Positions 44,097-53,012 of a stretch of 64,000 nt of DNA are shown piece by piece. The notes beneath the pieces are model-generated. The model was not told the DNA's origin and did no database searches. It saw nothing but the letters and a program-made list of their open reading frames with translations. The position numbers were made by a program, and so were the translations under genes. Source of the stretch: BOG-1112 sp964611335 (lineage in GTDB: Bacteria; Bdellovibrionota_B; Oligoflexia; Oligoflexales; Bog-1112); the NCBI GenBank assembly GCA_964611335.1, contig CAZSXR010000001.1, positions 620,001 to 684,000 of the forward strand, written 5' to 3'. The stretch's first letter is position 1, and the number at the start of each line of letters is the position of its first letter.

Positions 44097-45237
44097 TCAC
44101 GCAGAAGAAGTCTGCGTTAGCACGCCTTCGCTTGGAGCGAAATCTTTCTCGTCTTTAGCTGGTCTTGTTTTGCTATCTTTTTTTCTGCCCTATATTCGAG
44201 GCTTTCTCATACTGCCTCTGTATATGATGTTAATGCTTCGCTTTTTACCTCGTTTGCGAGTTCAGACTTTCGATGTTTTTTTTGCACTCTTGCTTTGCAT
44301 GTTCTTCGTTTGGAAACTTCAGTTTCTCAATGCTTTTGACTGCTTTCAAATCTTCCGAGTGTTTTTTGGATATTTTCTTTTCTATCTTGTGTTCCGGTCT
44401 TATAACCTCATGTCGGAATTGAATTTCAATACAGCTGCATTATGTTTGTCCTTGAGTGTTTTGATTGAAGCGGTGCTGGTCAATACTGTTTTGGATCCTG
44501 CGCATCTTGCTGTGTATCCGAACTTTGCAACGAGTACGGGAAGGACAGCTCTCTATGGGTTTTATCAAAGGCCTTACGGTATTGGTTCGAGTGCGTCGGT
44601 TACAAGTGTTTTAATAGTTGTGACACTCTGCTTAGCACGTTTACAAAAACAATATTTTAAACCTTCTCTACTCACAGAATTTGTTGCTTTTGTTGCAATA
44701 TTATCGTTTTTTTCAGGTGCAGGATTTGTGAGTTATGGTGTTTATATACTTTCGAGATTTCTCAAATCTGCATTTACCTTTTTTTTAAATCCCGTCTCAA
44801 TTTTTATTGGACTTCTAGTGTTTCTGCCGGAACTGTTTATGGATGTGAGCATTCTCACAAAATTTTCGGGCTCCTATTTGAGCTATTTACTCCAATTCAA
44901 AGAAGCTCAGCTTCAATTTGTTATGGAGACCCTTGAAAGAAGTCCGGATTTCCATGATTTGTATTTTGGGTTTTTAAAGGGAGGAGAAGGCACCTATGGT
45001 GGAGATTTCGGTTGGGTAGACCTGTTTTCATCAACTGGTCTTGTAGGTTTTTTTCTCTTTCTATGGTTTTTTTTCAAAAAGATAAACAGTGTAAATGCAG
45101 TGCCTCTCTTTGTTTTCTTCCTTGCTTCTTTCCATTATTCAGCAGCGATCTCAGGTGTGGGACAAATACTTTTAGGTCTTTGTTTTGCTCTGGATTCTCA
45201 CTCTCTCAAACATGGAGCCTATTGTGGAATTTCGTAA
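44086..45237 (+). CDS. Wzy/O-antigen ligase-like membrane protein
   Basis: A 383-residue integral membrane protein with about ten hydrophobic segments. ATG 44086 has GGAGA eight bases upstream; the frame opens earlier inside rfbF but without support. A loop of about 60 residues between late segments (SILTKFSGSYLSYLLQFKEA to FGWVDLFSSTG) is arranged as in O-antigen polymerases/ligases of the Wzy_C/WaaL type. GFLLF-type helices follow. It is coupled by overlap to rfbF and to the Wzz-like gene, which supports a polymerase role. Sequence signatures of Wzy are weak, so the call rests on topology and position. Confidence 0.7.
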   Translation: MHANHAEEVCVSTPSLGAKSFSSLAGLVLLSFFLPYIRGFLILPLYMMLMLRFLPRLRVQTFDVFFALLLCMFFVWKLQFLNAFDCFQIFRVFFGYFLFYLVFRSYNLMSELNFNTAALCLSLSVLIEAVLVNTVLDPAHLAVYPNFATSTGRTALYGFYQRPYGIGSSASVTSVLIVVTLCLARLQKQYFKPSLLTEFVAFVAILSFFSGAGFVSYGVYILSRFLKSAFTFFLNPVSIFIGLLVFLPELFMDVSILTKFSGSYLSYLLQFKEAQLQFVMETLERSPDFHDLYFGFLKGGEGTYGGDFGWVDLFSSTGLVGFFLFLWFFFKKINSVNAVPLFVFFLASFHYSAAISGVGQILLGLCFALDSHSLKHGAYCGIS

Positions 45238-46567
45238 AGACACGTCTCTTGATTTTGGAAAACAGTTCTCGCTTTTTGATCTCATCGCTTTTGTGTTCCG
45301 ATGGAGAGCGCTGTTTTTGATGTGTTTAACGTTGAGTTTGCTCGCAAGCGTTGCATACAAATTTTATGCAACGACGTACTATGAATACAATGTACAGATC
45401 GAAGCAGAAAGTAAAGATCATGCTGTTACAAAAACTCCTGAAACGACAAAATATGCGATGGTGCTTGCTTTTACAAAATTGAAACTTTGCAAGATATTTG
45501 CAGATACGTTTTTTGACACTCTGGAAGATCTGAGTACAAAAAACAATGAGCTTGCAGTTATGGCGAAATCAGGTTTGGAAGAATTTCAAACACGTTTTAG
45601 TGATAACAAGAGTGCCAATGCTATCTCAGCTCGTGAAGGCCTGAGTTCCTATCTGAATACCGAGTGGGTCCGTATTTTTAAAGAGGAGGTCAAGGCACCA
45701 AAGCGTGGGTTCTTATTCCTCCTTTCGAATTTCGATAATACTGCCTGGAAACTTACGTTGCGTTCACGAAAAGGGATTGTGCTTCCCATATCCATTGCAA
45801 GTGCCGCTGCTATTCAGACAATGATTAAAACCTACAATGAACAAGAACAGGAACACATCAAGAAAAATAACCAGAATGAGTTAGAGTTTCTCCAGAAAAC
45901 TTTGCTTAAAAATCAGGAAGAATATTCACTTTTTCAAAAATCTTTCCGAGAGGAAAGAACAAAGTTGCAGGTTGAGTTCTATCAACTTGCGATGGAGATT
46001 CATGATTTATATAAAAAACATGATTTGAAAAGAACAACTCACGATAATCCCTTTTTCACTGAAGGGACTAAGTCAGAAAACACCATTATTTCTCTAAATT
46101 CCACTATTAAAGATGTAAATACAGAAATCATGATGAAGGCTCTTGCGGAGTTGAATGAGAAAAAAGTTTTGGATGCAGGGCGTGTTGAATCCTATATGAA
46201 GAGAATATCAGAAGGAGAAGCGAAAAGGTCTGAACTGTCTGTAAAAGAAGATTTTTCGAACTCGAATGTCAAAACAAACAGAGAATTGTATAATAAGGCT
46301 CTTGCAGTTTCTTCTACACTTCCAAAATACGAAGACTTTGCTCTAGCGGGTGCGGTCTTAGATGAAGGAAACCTTCATCAACAAAGTCTCAAGACAGCGC
46401 AATCTACCTTTTTTGAATTTGTATTGATGACGATTCTCTTCCTTCTGTTGGGGGTTCTTTGTGCGAGTTCGCTTGCTATATTTTTAAATATGCGTGGTTT
46501 CATAGTGAAAGCGGTCGATCAGAGTCGTTACTCTTCTCAGAATGATGACCAAACCAGTGAGGTCTAA
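45212..46567 (+). CDS. Wzz-like chain-length determinant / tyrosine-kinase-type adaptor
   Basis: 451 residues; ATG 45212 overlaps the end of the Wzy-like gene by 26 bases. The topology is that of the Wzz/GumC family: an N-terminal membrane segment (RWRALFLMCLTLSLLASVAY near residue 35-55), a long periplasmic coiled-coil-rich part and a C-terminal membrane segment (FEFVLMTILFLLLGVLCASS, about residue 405-425). The cytoplasmic tail is short with no Walker motif, so no kinase domain. It would set polysaccharide length with the Wzy-like protein. The typical proline-rich motif before the second membrane helix is not obvious. Confidence 0.75.
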   Translation: MEPIVEFRKDTSLDFGKQFSLFDLIAFVFRWRALFLMCLTLSLLASVAYKFYATTYYEYNVQIEAESKDHAVTKTPETTKYAMVLAFTKLKLCKIFADTFFDTLEDLSTKNNELAVMAKSGLEEFQTRFSDNKSANAISAREGLSSYLNTEWVRIFKEEVKAPKRGFLFLLSNFDNTAWKLTLRSRKGIVLPISIASAAAIQTMIKTYNEQEQEHIKKNNQNELEFLQKTLLKNQEEYSLFQKSFREERTKLQVEFYQLAMEIHDLYKKHDLKRTTHDNPFFTEGTKSENTIISLNSTIKDVNTEIMMKALAELNEKKVLDAGRVESYMKRISEGEAKRSELSVKEDFSNSNVKTNRELYNKALAVSSTLPKYEDFALAGAVLDEGNLHQQSLKTAQSTFFEFVLMTILFLLLGVLCASSLAIFLNMRGFIVKAVDQSRYSSQNDDQTSEV

Positions 46568-48214
46568 GTGTCTGCTATAGATTCCAGTTCGCTGAATCTG
46601 AAGAGAGAAGACCTTTCTTTCTTTCTCAAAGACTATAACGAAATGCTCGCTCGTATTCTGATACAGAAGAGTGAGTCCTTGGATTATGTCTCATCTCCAA
46701 CATTGAATAGACAGGAGTCTTTGACTCATCTTTATGAGAAGATTGAAAGTTATCGGCAGATCCGTGATCTTCTTCTTTCAGAAAAGAAATCCATACGGCT
46801 TGTGGGAAAGCATGTTTGGCTGTACTCCTTTCTTAAAAAAGAATTCGGAGATCGTGTTTTCTGTGATGGAGTAGAAAAGAAAGCAAATTTTTATATAGAT
46901 TTTTTGAAATTTTATATGAAGTCGCTTCTTGTTTTTGTTTTAGGAAAGATCAAGGACGATGGAAATTTAAAAAATGCTAGAGTTCTTTTGCGTACTTACT
47001 TTGACCATCGTTGCTTGCGCAAAGATGGAACAGTGAGGGAGGAGTATTTTGGTGACTTCACGGAAGACTTGGGGAAGAGAGAAAAGCTTCTTCTCGTATT
47101 TAAATTCATGTCCATTCACAATTTGAAAGATTACTGGCACGCGAAAAGAAGCTTGAATTATAAAAGACTGACCTTGGAAAATCTTATAGGTTTTTGGGGT
47201 ATACTCAGGGGATTTTATCGTTTTTCAAAATCTAGAATAGTCTTGAGTGAAAAGTGCGTGTTCAGAGGTCTCGATGTGAGTGCCTTGGTTCAAAAATCTA
47301 TGGATGAAGATTTCTTGAACTTTCAGAATCTCGGTGTTTTTTTGGAATATGAAGCGAGTTTGAAAATTTTAAAGTCCGGTATTCATACTTTCTATTATCC
47401 TTATGAAAATCAACCATGGGAAAAAATTTATCCATTAGTTAAAAAGCAACTGCATGCCTCTACCTATATCATAGGATTTCAACATACGGGTGTGTCTTAT
47501 AAACTTCTTAACTATTTTCCAACGGAAATGGAAAACAAATTTCCATATTTCCCAGATAAAATTCTCACTGTAGGCGAAACCTTACGAAAAGTTCTGAGTG
47601 AACAGGCTTATTATCCCTGTCCTATTTCTGTAGGCGCTGCCTTGCGGCATCAGAAGTTTGCTTTGAAAGGAGACTTTGAATTTCATAAGGGAGATAAAAT
47701 TATAAAAAAAGCAGTCGTTTATGCTTTTTCCTATGATCTGAGCAATTACCGAACAATTTTGAATGCTTTGATGGAGAGTTTTGGAAAATCTTCTGTGAAG
47801 GTTTATTTGAAAATACATCCCGATTATGAAGAAACTGCGGTACTAAAAAATTTAGCTATATCTTTACCAGCGAATTTTATCTTAGCGCAGAAAATAAATT
47901 GGCTGGAGCTTTATAAGAAAGTGGATTGCATTTTTTACGATGACAATTCTATTGGACTGGAAGGGATTATACAGGGGTTAAAGACCTTTCAGTTTATGGG
48001 GGCTGATCCTATTTATCATTGTGATCGCATGTATGATTTTAAACTGTGGACTTCAGGTGTGGATATTCAGGACATGAAGAGTATAGCTTCCGAAATTGAG
48101 TCTGAAACTTTCGATAAAAGTTGGGATTTAGAAAAAACTTCAGAATATGTTCGAAATTATTACACACCTTATAAGCAAGAAACGTGTTTTCCCATTTTCA
48201 CTCTTAATTTTTAA
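46568..48214 (+). CDS. GT-B-like capsule/surface carbohydrate protein
   Basis: 548 residues, GTG start immediately after the preceding stop. There is no membrane segment or signal. The C-terminal half has the pattern STYIIGFQHTGVSYKLLNY, then FPDKILTVGETLRKVLSE, KIHPDYEE and DDNSIGLEGIIQGLKTFQFM. This is a GT-B-type donor-binding arrangement seen in capsule glycosyltransferases and CDP-glycerol-type transferases. The N-terminal 200 residues are unrecognised. Its position after Wzz suggests a transfer reaction of polymer building. It resembles the 12456 gene in overall style, but I did not align them. Confidence 0.65.
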   Translation: MSAIDSSSLNLKREDLSFFLKDYNEMLARILIQKSESLDYVSSPTLNRQESLTHLYEKIESYRQIRDLLLSEKKSIRLVGKHVWLYSFLKKEFGDRVFCDGVEKKANFYIDFLKFYMKSLLVFVLGKIKDDGNLKNARVLLRTYFDHRCLRKDGTVREEYFGDFTEDLGKREKLLLVFKFMSIHNLKDYWHAKRSLNYKRLTLENLIGFWGILRGFYRFSKSRIVLSEKCVFRGLDVSALVQKSMDEDFLNFQNLGVFLEYEASLKILKSGIHTFYYPYENQPWEKIYPLVKKQLHASTYIIGFQHTGVSYKLLNYFPTEMENKFPYFPDKILTVGETLRKVLSEQAYYPCPISVGAALRHQKFALKGDFEFHKGDKIIKKAVVYAFSYDLSNYRTILNALMESFGKSSVKVYLKIHPDYEETAVLKNLAISLPANFILAQKINWLELYKKVDCIFYDDNSIGLEGIIQGLKTFQFMGADPIYHCDRMYDFKLWTSGVDIQDMKSIASEIESETFDKSWDLEKTSEYVRNYYTPYKQETCFPIFTLNF

Positions 48215-49500
48215 AGAGAGTGATTTTTATCAACTGTCTTATATAGAAGGAAAATGGCTGTTGTGAAAATAAAGAAGACCACTCCTGGTAAGTAGAGAGA
48301 AATCCCCCCTAAAATTTTCAAAACATAAGGAGTTAATCCTCCGAAGAAAGAACAACCAAATGCATAATTAAACATGGCCCCTCGACAACGTGTAGAGGCA
48401 TCAAAAAGTCTGTAGGTTTTGACCGCAGAGAGTGTTGTAAAAATACCCAAGAACATTCCTAAAGAAAGAAAACTCAATAGACTTAAAGAAAAAATGTTTG
48501 AAAGCAAAAATAAAAATAGGATTGGAAAACACGTTAAAAAAACTTTAAAAAATTTTGAAAGAAGTTTGTCCAAATTTTGAACATAATCTTGATAATATCC
48601 CCACAAAATACTTGCTACAATCGTTGTGAGTAAACCCATGATGGACATGATGAAAGTTTTTTGTCCGTCAACTCCATGCTCTATAAGGAAGGGGTTGAGG
48701 AAGACTAGGAACATATAAGAAAAAGATCCTAAAAAAGCAGAGAGCAAAAACACTAAAAAAGATTCTCGACGAGTACTCTTTAAAATATTCCACAGAGAAC
48801 TTTCTTTATTTTGAGAAACCTTTTTCATAAGAGAAGGCACTTTTCTCAAATCTTTCGCATAAGAATATCGGATGAAAAAAGAAAACACATAGAAGATAGC
48901 ACCTAAAAGAAAAGGGAGTCTCCAAAGATTCTCATAAAATTCCCCATAACGTGTGATGAAAAAACCCATAAGCATGGAAAGAACAACTCCCGCTCCTCCA
49001 GAAGCTGATATATAACCCGAGGCTATACCGTGGGCGTCTTCTTCAAGAGATTCCATCGCATACAAACGAGAACCAAAAACTTCCCCACTTGCACTCAAAC
49101 CTTGTAGCAATCTTAAGGCAAATAATAAAATAGGAGCCCCATAACCAATTTCAGAGAAGCTGGGGAGTAAAGACATACCCAAAGTAGGGAGGGCCATAAG
49201 AACAAGAGAATTTTGTAAAAGAGCTAATCTTCCATAACGCTCTCCAATCCATCCCCAAAAAATAGAACCAAAAGGGCTAATGAAAAAAGCAATGGCAAAG
49301 CTCAAATAACCCAAGGTGATGCTGAAACTTTTATGATCGGAAGGAAAGTAATGGAGCGATATGAAAGGGACCATCACTCCATACAAACTATAATTGTACA
49401 GTTCAAGCCCGTTTCCAATGCTTGCGAAACTCAAAACTTTCTTATTGTAAGAACTGATGGGTTGAAAAAATTTTTTAGGTTTTATAAATGGCACGTTCAA
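48211..49500 (-). CDS. MFS transporter of the metabolite:H+ symporter (MHS) type
   Basis: 429 residues with 12 hydrophobic segments. SIGNGLELYNYSLYGVMVPF at the first helix and GWIGERYGRLALLQNSLVLM between helices 2 and 3 are typical of the MHS group (ProP, ShiA, KgtP). ALRLLQGLSASGEVFGSRLY near residue 135 is also characteristic. The substrate cannot be read; organic acids, betaines and shikimate are used by relatives. It is the last gene of a minus-strand run 41 bases downstream of sco and overlaps the convergent GT-B-like gene by four bases. A weak hairpin (gcactcagtgc) lies in the gap. Confidence 0.8.
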   Translation of the reverse strand: MNVPFIKPKKFFQPISSYNKKVLSFASIGNGLELYNYSLYGVMVPFISLHYFPSDHKSFSITLGYLSFAIAFFISPFGSIFWGWIGERYGRLALLQNSLVLMALPTLGMSLLPSFSEIGYGAPILLFALRLLQGLSASGEVFGSRLYAMESLEEDAHGIASGYISASGGAGVVLSMLMGFFITRYGEFYENLWRLPFLLGAIFYVFSFFIRYSYAKDLRKVPSLMKKVSQNKESSLWNILKSTRRESFLVFLLSAFLGSFSYMFLVFLNPFLIEHGVDGQKTFIMSIMGLLTTIVASILWGYYQDYVQNLDKLLSKFFKVFLTCFPILFLFLLSNIFSLSLLSFLSLGMFLGIFTTLSAVKTYRLFDASTRCRGAMFNYAFGCSFFGGLTPYVLKILGGISLYLPGVVFFIFTTAIFLLYKTVDKNHSL

Positions 49501-49541
49501 CGAAGTCTCTCATGTTCTCAATGCACTCAGTGCTAGGATTT

Positions 49542-50147
49542 TTACTTTGATTTTTTTGCAGCTTCTAGAATAGGAGCTGGATCTGCATTCAAATTGTCAA
49601 TAGAGGCTAATATCGATCCATCGCGATCAAGAAGGGTGATGATATTAGAGTGAGAAAAATCTCCATCTCCCAAATCCTTATAGCTTATCCCCAAAACAAC
49701 TGCCAACTCTCGTGCAACAGCATCCGATGGAGGAGAAAGAAACACATACTGCTTGGGGTTCAGTTTACGACTGATCTGATACTCTTTCAGCTTTTTTGGT
49801 ATGTCTCTTTTCGGATCAAAAGAAGCAAGGACAACTTTCAAATCTTTTACACCTTCTTTTGATAATTTTTGAGAAATACTTTGCATCTTTGATATGGTCA
49901 TAGGGCAAACATGAGCACAGCTCGTATAGATCATTGAAATTAGTGTAAGATGTCCTTTTTCTATATCGATTTGAACACTGTTGCCAGACGTGTCCAACCA
50001 TTTGCTCTTCAAATCATAGAGAGACACCTTAGGGGGATTTTTTTTTGCAACTACTTTATGCGCAGAATAAAGTGGAGCGGCTGTGAAAAACGCGATAAAA
50101 CTAAGAAGCAGCATGGGACACCGACGAAAAAAATTAACATAACTCAT
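49542..50147 (-). CDS. SCO1/SenC copper-binding protein
   Basis: 201 residues. An N-terminal signal anchor (residues 11-28) is followed by a thioredoxin-like domain with the copper ligands C77 and C81 in YTSCAHVCP and the distal His166 in GDFSHSNII. SCO proteins deliver copper to oxidases and, in denitrifiers, accompany NirK or N2O reductase. It overlaps the nirV stop (ATGA), so it is coupled to that gene, consistent with copper supply for the nitrite reductase upstream. Confidence 0.88.
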   Translation of the reverse strand: MSYVNFFRRCPMLLLSFIAFFTAAPLYSAHKVVAKKNPPKVSLYDLKSKWLDTSGNSVQIDIEKGHLTLISMIYTSCAHVCPMTISKMQSISQKLSKEGVKDLKVVLASFDPKRDIPKKLKEYQISRKLNPKQYVFLSPPSDAVARELAVVLGISYKDLGDGDFSHSNIITLLDRDGSILASIDNLNADPAPILEAAKKSK

Positions 50148-50917
50148 TGTTCATCCTTTACACATCTAAAACCAAGGTTCCAAATAGTATTTTTCCCTTT
50201 AAGCCCCGACCTAAAAGCAAAACGCATGTAGGCTGCATAATTCTCTCTGTCCGCTGAAGAAAGAGCGCCAGCACCACAAAACATACCTTTGTTAAACGAA
50301 TTATCCTCACGGCTTTCGCCCGTCACGAATGTAGAATTGAAGTCTTCAACCCATTCCCAGATAAGGCCGTGCAAATCCCATACGCCATAAATGTTTTTAT
50401 AAATAGAGCCAACAGGCTTGATGGCTCCTGAGTATGGTTCTACATACCAGTTGAGTATACGCGATAGAAAATGCTCTTCTTGGTTTGCATCACGAAGTGC
50501 TTCTGATGCTGCTGCCATATATTCCCACTCGTTGACGGTGGGGAGCCTCATGCCATTGTGAGCGCAATATGCACGAGCAGCAAACCAAGAAACATTGGTT
50601 GCAGGAGAGTGAATATTCTTCCCAACCGGTGTTAAATAAGTCTCATCAGCGAACAAGCGAGAAATAAGTTCCTTGTTCCACTGGGGCTCTTTTTTTAGAA
50701 ATGCTAAAAACTGACCCCGAGTTACAGGTTTGATCATAGACCAGAATCCTGGGACAGGAATCTTGGGTATGAACTCTACTTTTTTCTCATCTTTATTTTT
50801 TCCAATCGGAGTTAACCAAATAGCTTTTACATCACCACTGGGAACTCTGACTAATTCTTCAGACAACAGATGAGCACTTGCTGAAAACAATAGGATCGCG
50901 AATACAAAATGTTTCAT
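50144..50917 (-). CDS. nirV: NirV-like formylglycine-generating-enzyme family protein
   Basis: 257 residues with an N-terminal signal peptide (MKHFVFAILLFSASAHLLS). FGE-sulfatase (SUMF1) fold: MIKPVTRGQFLAFLKKEPQW, then PATNVSWFAARAYCAHNGMR, LPTVNEWEYMAAAS, DLHGLIWEWVEDF and the terminal NLGFRCVKD. The GFRC ending is the family hallmark. NirV proteins are FGE-like and occur next to nirK in several denitrifiers; that neighbourhood is found here. I do not see the RGG/GSW-C pair of true sulfatase activators, so formylglycine formation is unlikely. AAGGA precedes the ATG. Its exact role with NirK is unknown. Confidence 0.8.
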   Translation of the reverse strand: MKHFVFAILLFSASAHLLSEELVRVPSGDVKAIWLTPIGKNKDEKKVEFIPKIPVPGFWSMIKPVTRGQFLAFLKKEPQWNKELISRLFADETYLTPVGKNIHSPATNVSWFAARAYCAHNGMRLPTVNEWEYMAAASEALRDANQEEHFLSRILNWYVEPYSGAIKPVGSIYKNIYGVWDLHGLIWEWVEDFNSTFVTGESREDNSFNKGMFCGAGALSSADRENYAAYMRFAFRSGLKGKNTIWNLGFRCVKDEQ

Positions 50918-50934
50918 TCAGTCCTTCTATTGAC

Positions 50935-50974
50935 TTAAATTAAAAGGAGCTACAATCAGCCCCTTTTAATTTAA
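50935..50974. terminator. 13-bp perfect AT-rich stem-loop
   Basis: TTAAATTAAAAGG (50935-50947) and CCTTTTAATTTAA (50962-50974) are exact reverse complements around a 14-base loop, between the small 51253 gene and nirV. The right arm overlaps the stop of the small gene. It may attenuate readthrough from nirK into nirV. Confidence 0.55.
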
Positions 50975-51253
50975 AAATAAATAATAGATTGAATCATTCG
51001 GAAATAAAGCTTTTTGCGCTACATTTCCACATGCACCAGCGAAGCAGCCAGTAGCTGCTCCTTGTGGAGTTCTTGTAGTGGCCGCTCCAGCTGCTCCTCC
51101 GTTAATACATCCCTCCATTGCGGTTCTACCATAATCATTAACTATTTTTTCACCCGCTCTTCCATGTTGATCTACAGTTACTTGGTAATCTGTATCACTC
51201 ATGTCAGTGCCATACAGACAATGAGATTGTGCGATCATAATTCCTAACATCAT
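50966..51253 (-). CDS. small Gly/Ala-rich protein in the nirK cluster
   Basis: About 95 residues from ATG 51253; the frame extends to a TTG six residues earlier, and ATG codons at 51250 and 51238 are also possible. It is not recognised. The middle is a glycine/alanine zipper with cysteines (MEGCINGGAAGAATT, then PQGAATGCFAGACGNVAQ), similar in style to class II bacteriocins or membrane-inserting small proteins. Upstream lies a hydrophilic DTDYQVTVDQHGRAGEKIV segment. A short hydrophobic N-terminus could be a leader. It lies between the 51507 gene and nirV. Function is unknown. Confidence 0.5.
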   Translation of the reverse strand: MMLGIMIAQSHCLYGTDMSDTDYQVTVDQHGRAGEKIVNDYGRTAMEGCINGGAAGAATTRTPQGAATGCFAGACGNVAQKALFPNDSIYYLFLN

Positions 51254-51300
51254 ACCAATTTCTAAAATCAAAAAAATGCCTCAAAAAAAGTTAGAACTGT

Positions 51301-51507
51301 TTATAAAAAAGGATTGTACAATATGCACATCATAACTGCGCTAAAAACGGTTGCTTTGGTTATTATTTTCAAAAGGTTGTATTCTTGTTCCTGTAATAAA
51401 TCTAATAGAATATAAAGCAAAGTACAGATTAACAAAGTTCCAACAGATTTTAGGTATTTGTTTTTTTTTCCATATCTTTGCTTTTCAGATTTAATTTTGT
51501 CTAACAC
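51301..51507 (-). CDS. small two-helix membrane protein
   Basis: 68 residues, GTG start with AAAGGA four to five bases upstream. A basic N-terminus (DKIKSEKQRYGKKNKYLKS) is followed by two hydrophobic segments, VGTLLICTLLYILLDLL and IITKATVFSAVMMCILY. It is not recognised. It directly follows nirK, 32 bases after its stop, so it may be part of the nitrite reductase operon. Confidence 0.5.
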   Translation of the reverse strand: MLDKIKSEKQRYGKKNKYLKSVGTLLICTLLYILLDLLQEQEYNLLKIITKATVFSAVMMCILYNPFL

Positions 51508-51539
51508 TATTTCCTTTCTCCTTTTTTACTCAGTCCTTT

Positions 51540-52931
51540 CTACTTTCCTCCTTTATTTGCTGGTGGAATATCGGAGGCTTTAAATACTTTCTTATTGTTC
51601 CCCCAAGAGTGAGATACATAGGTGAGTACATTTGCAATCTCAACGTCGCTCAATCCCAAGGCAGTCATGACACTATTATATTGCTGACCGTTGACGGTGA
51701 TCTTACCTGACAATCCGTTTTTAACAATAGAAGCTGCGCGTTTTGGATCTTTATTGAAGAAGTCAGAAGCAGCCAGAGGAGGAAATACACCAGAAATCCC
51801 CTTACCATCTGGTTGGTGACAAGCTGCACAGGTTGATAAATATATAGCCTTTCCTGATTTCAGCTGCTCTTCGAGAGTTTTAGGTGTAGCTGCTTTTTCG
51901 GGATCCTTAACGCTGTGTATAGCTCCTCCTTCAGGAAGATAAATGTTATCAGCAATTTTTCCTGAATAGATTTCCTTGTCAGCCTCTCCTTCTACTTTCA
52001 ATAGACCCATAGCACCTTTGTTAAAGGTTCTAAAAATAGAATGGTCTACCAAAATGGCATTTCCAGGAACATCAACTTTAAATTCCACAATGGCTGAACC
52101 ACCAGCTGGAATCAGTGTTGTTTGTATATTTGTTGATGCTTCGGATGCACCCTCTGCATAGACCTTATCAAAAATTTCACCAATCACATGAAACGATGAA
52201 ACAAGATTCGGTCCACCGTTGCCAACGTACAGACGAACGGTCTCTCCCACTTTTGCCTTTAAGGCGTTGTCACCTGTAAGAGATAGGGTTGAACCATTGA
52301 AAACAACATAAGTTGGTTTTTCATCGATGGCTTTTTCCATATCAAAAGGTTGATAACCCAATTTTCCAAATTTTTCTTTGGTGTAAAAATCACCCTGCAT
52401 AACATAATATTCTCGGTCAACTTTTGGAAGGCCCTCTTTAGGCTCCACTAAAATCAAACCATACATTCCATTTGCAATATGCATTCCAACAGGTGCTGTT
52501 GCGCAATGATAAACGTAAAGCCCTGGCTTCAACGCTTTAAACGAAAACACACTCTCATGTCCTGGTAGAGTAAGTGAAGAGGCTGCTCCCCCTCCTGGTC
52601 CTGTTACTGCGTGAAGATCAATATTGTGTGGCATTTTGGATGTTGGATGATTTCTAAGATGAAACTCAATCATATCTCCTTCACGAACACGAATGAAACT
52701 TCCTGGAACAGTTCCTCCATAAGACCAAAACGTATACTCGACACCATCTGTAATCTGCATTTTCTTTTCGATCACTTCGAGATTTACAATCAATTTGGTT
52801 GGGTTTTTTCTAACAATAGGTGGTGGGACATTGGGTGGAGCTGTTAAAACAGCTATTTCCTCACCAGACACTTGTCCAACTAACATTGTTGACATTGAAA
52901 CTACGCTGCACAATAAAAGTTTTCGCAACAT
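51540..52931 (-). CDS. nirK: copper nitrite reductase fused to cytochrome c
   Basis: 463 residues. Reduces nitrite to nitric oxide in the periplasm. A signal peptide spans about residue 1-23. Type 1 copper ligands are H102, C143, H151 and M156; type 2 copper ligands are H107, H142 and H297, with the catalytic Asp105 and His248 also present. A C-terminal cytochrome c domain follows, with C368-C371-H372 (CAACHQPDGKG) and Met422 as probable sixth ligand. The fused haem domain allows direct electron delivery and is known in a minority of NirK proteins. GGAGGA precedes the ATG. NirV and Sco follow on the same strand; no norB is in the window. Confidence 0.93.
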   Translation of the reverse strand: MLRKLLLCSVVSMSTMLVGQVSGEEIAVLTAPPNVPPPIVRKNPTKLIVNLEVIEKKMQITDGVEYTFWSYGGTVPGSFIRVREGDMIEFHLRNHPTSKMPHNIDLHAVTGPGGGAASSLTLPGHESVFSFKALKPGLYVYHCATAPVGMHIANGMYGLILVEPKEGLPKVDREYYVMQGDFYTKEKFGKLGYQPFDMEKAIDEKPTYVVFNGSTLSLTGDNALKAKVGETVRLYVGNGGPNLVSSFHVIGEIFDKVYAEGASEASTNIQTTLIPAGGSAIVEFKVDVPGNAILVDHSIFRTFNKGAMGLLKVEGEADKEIYSGKIADNIYLPEGGAIHSVKDPEKAATPKTLEEQLKSGKAIYLSTCAACHQPDGKGISGVFPPLAASDFFNKDPKRAASIVKNGLSGKITVNGQQYNSVMTALGLSDVEIANVLTYVSHSWGNNKKVFKASDIPPANKGGK

Positions 52932-52955
52932 ACTTCCTCCAGTTTATTAGAAATT

Positions 52956-52986
52956 AAGATGAAACTGCCATCAGGGAGAGAGTATA
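52956..52986 (-). promoter_or_regulatory. candidate nirK promoter region with dyad
   Basis: On the minus strand TATACT (revcomp of 52981-52986) is a fair -10 with a TTGCTT-like -35 about 18 bases upstream. Between the -10 and the ribosome site lies GATG-N7-CATC (AAGATG...CATC at 52956-52972 on +). The CATCTT half resembles the NsrR motif, but the spacing is shorter than the known site. It is suggestive only. Confidence 0.3.
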
Positions 52987-53012
52987 AAACGTAAATTAAA
53001 ATGGAAGCAACA

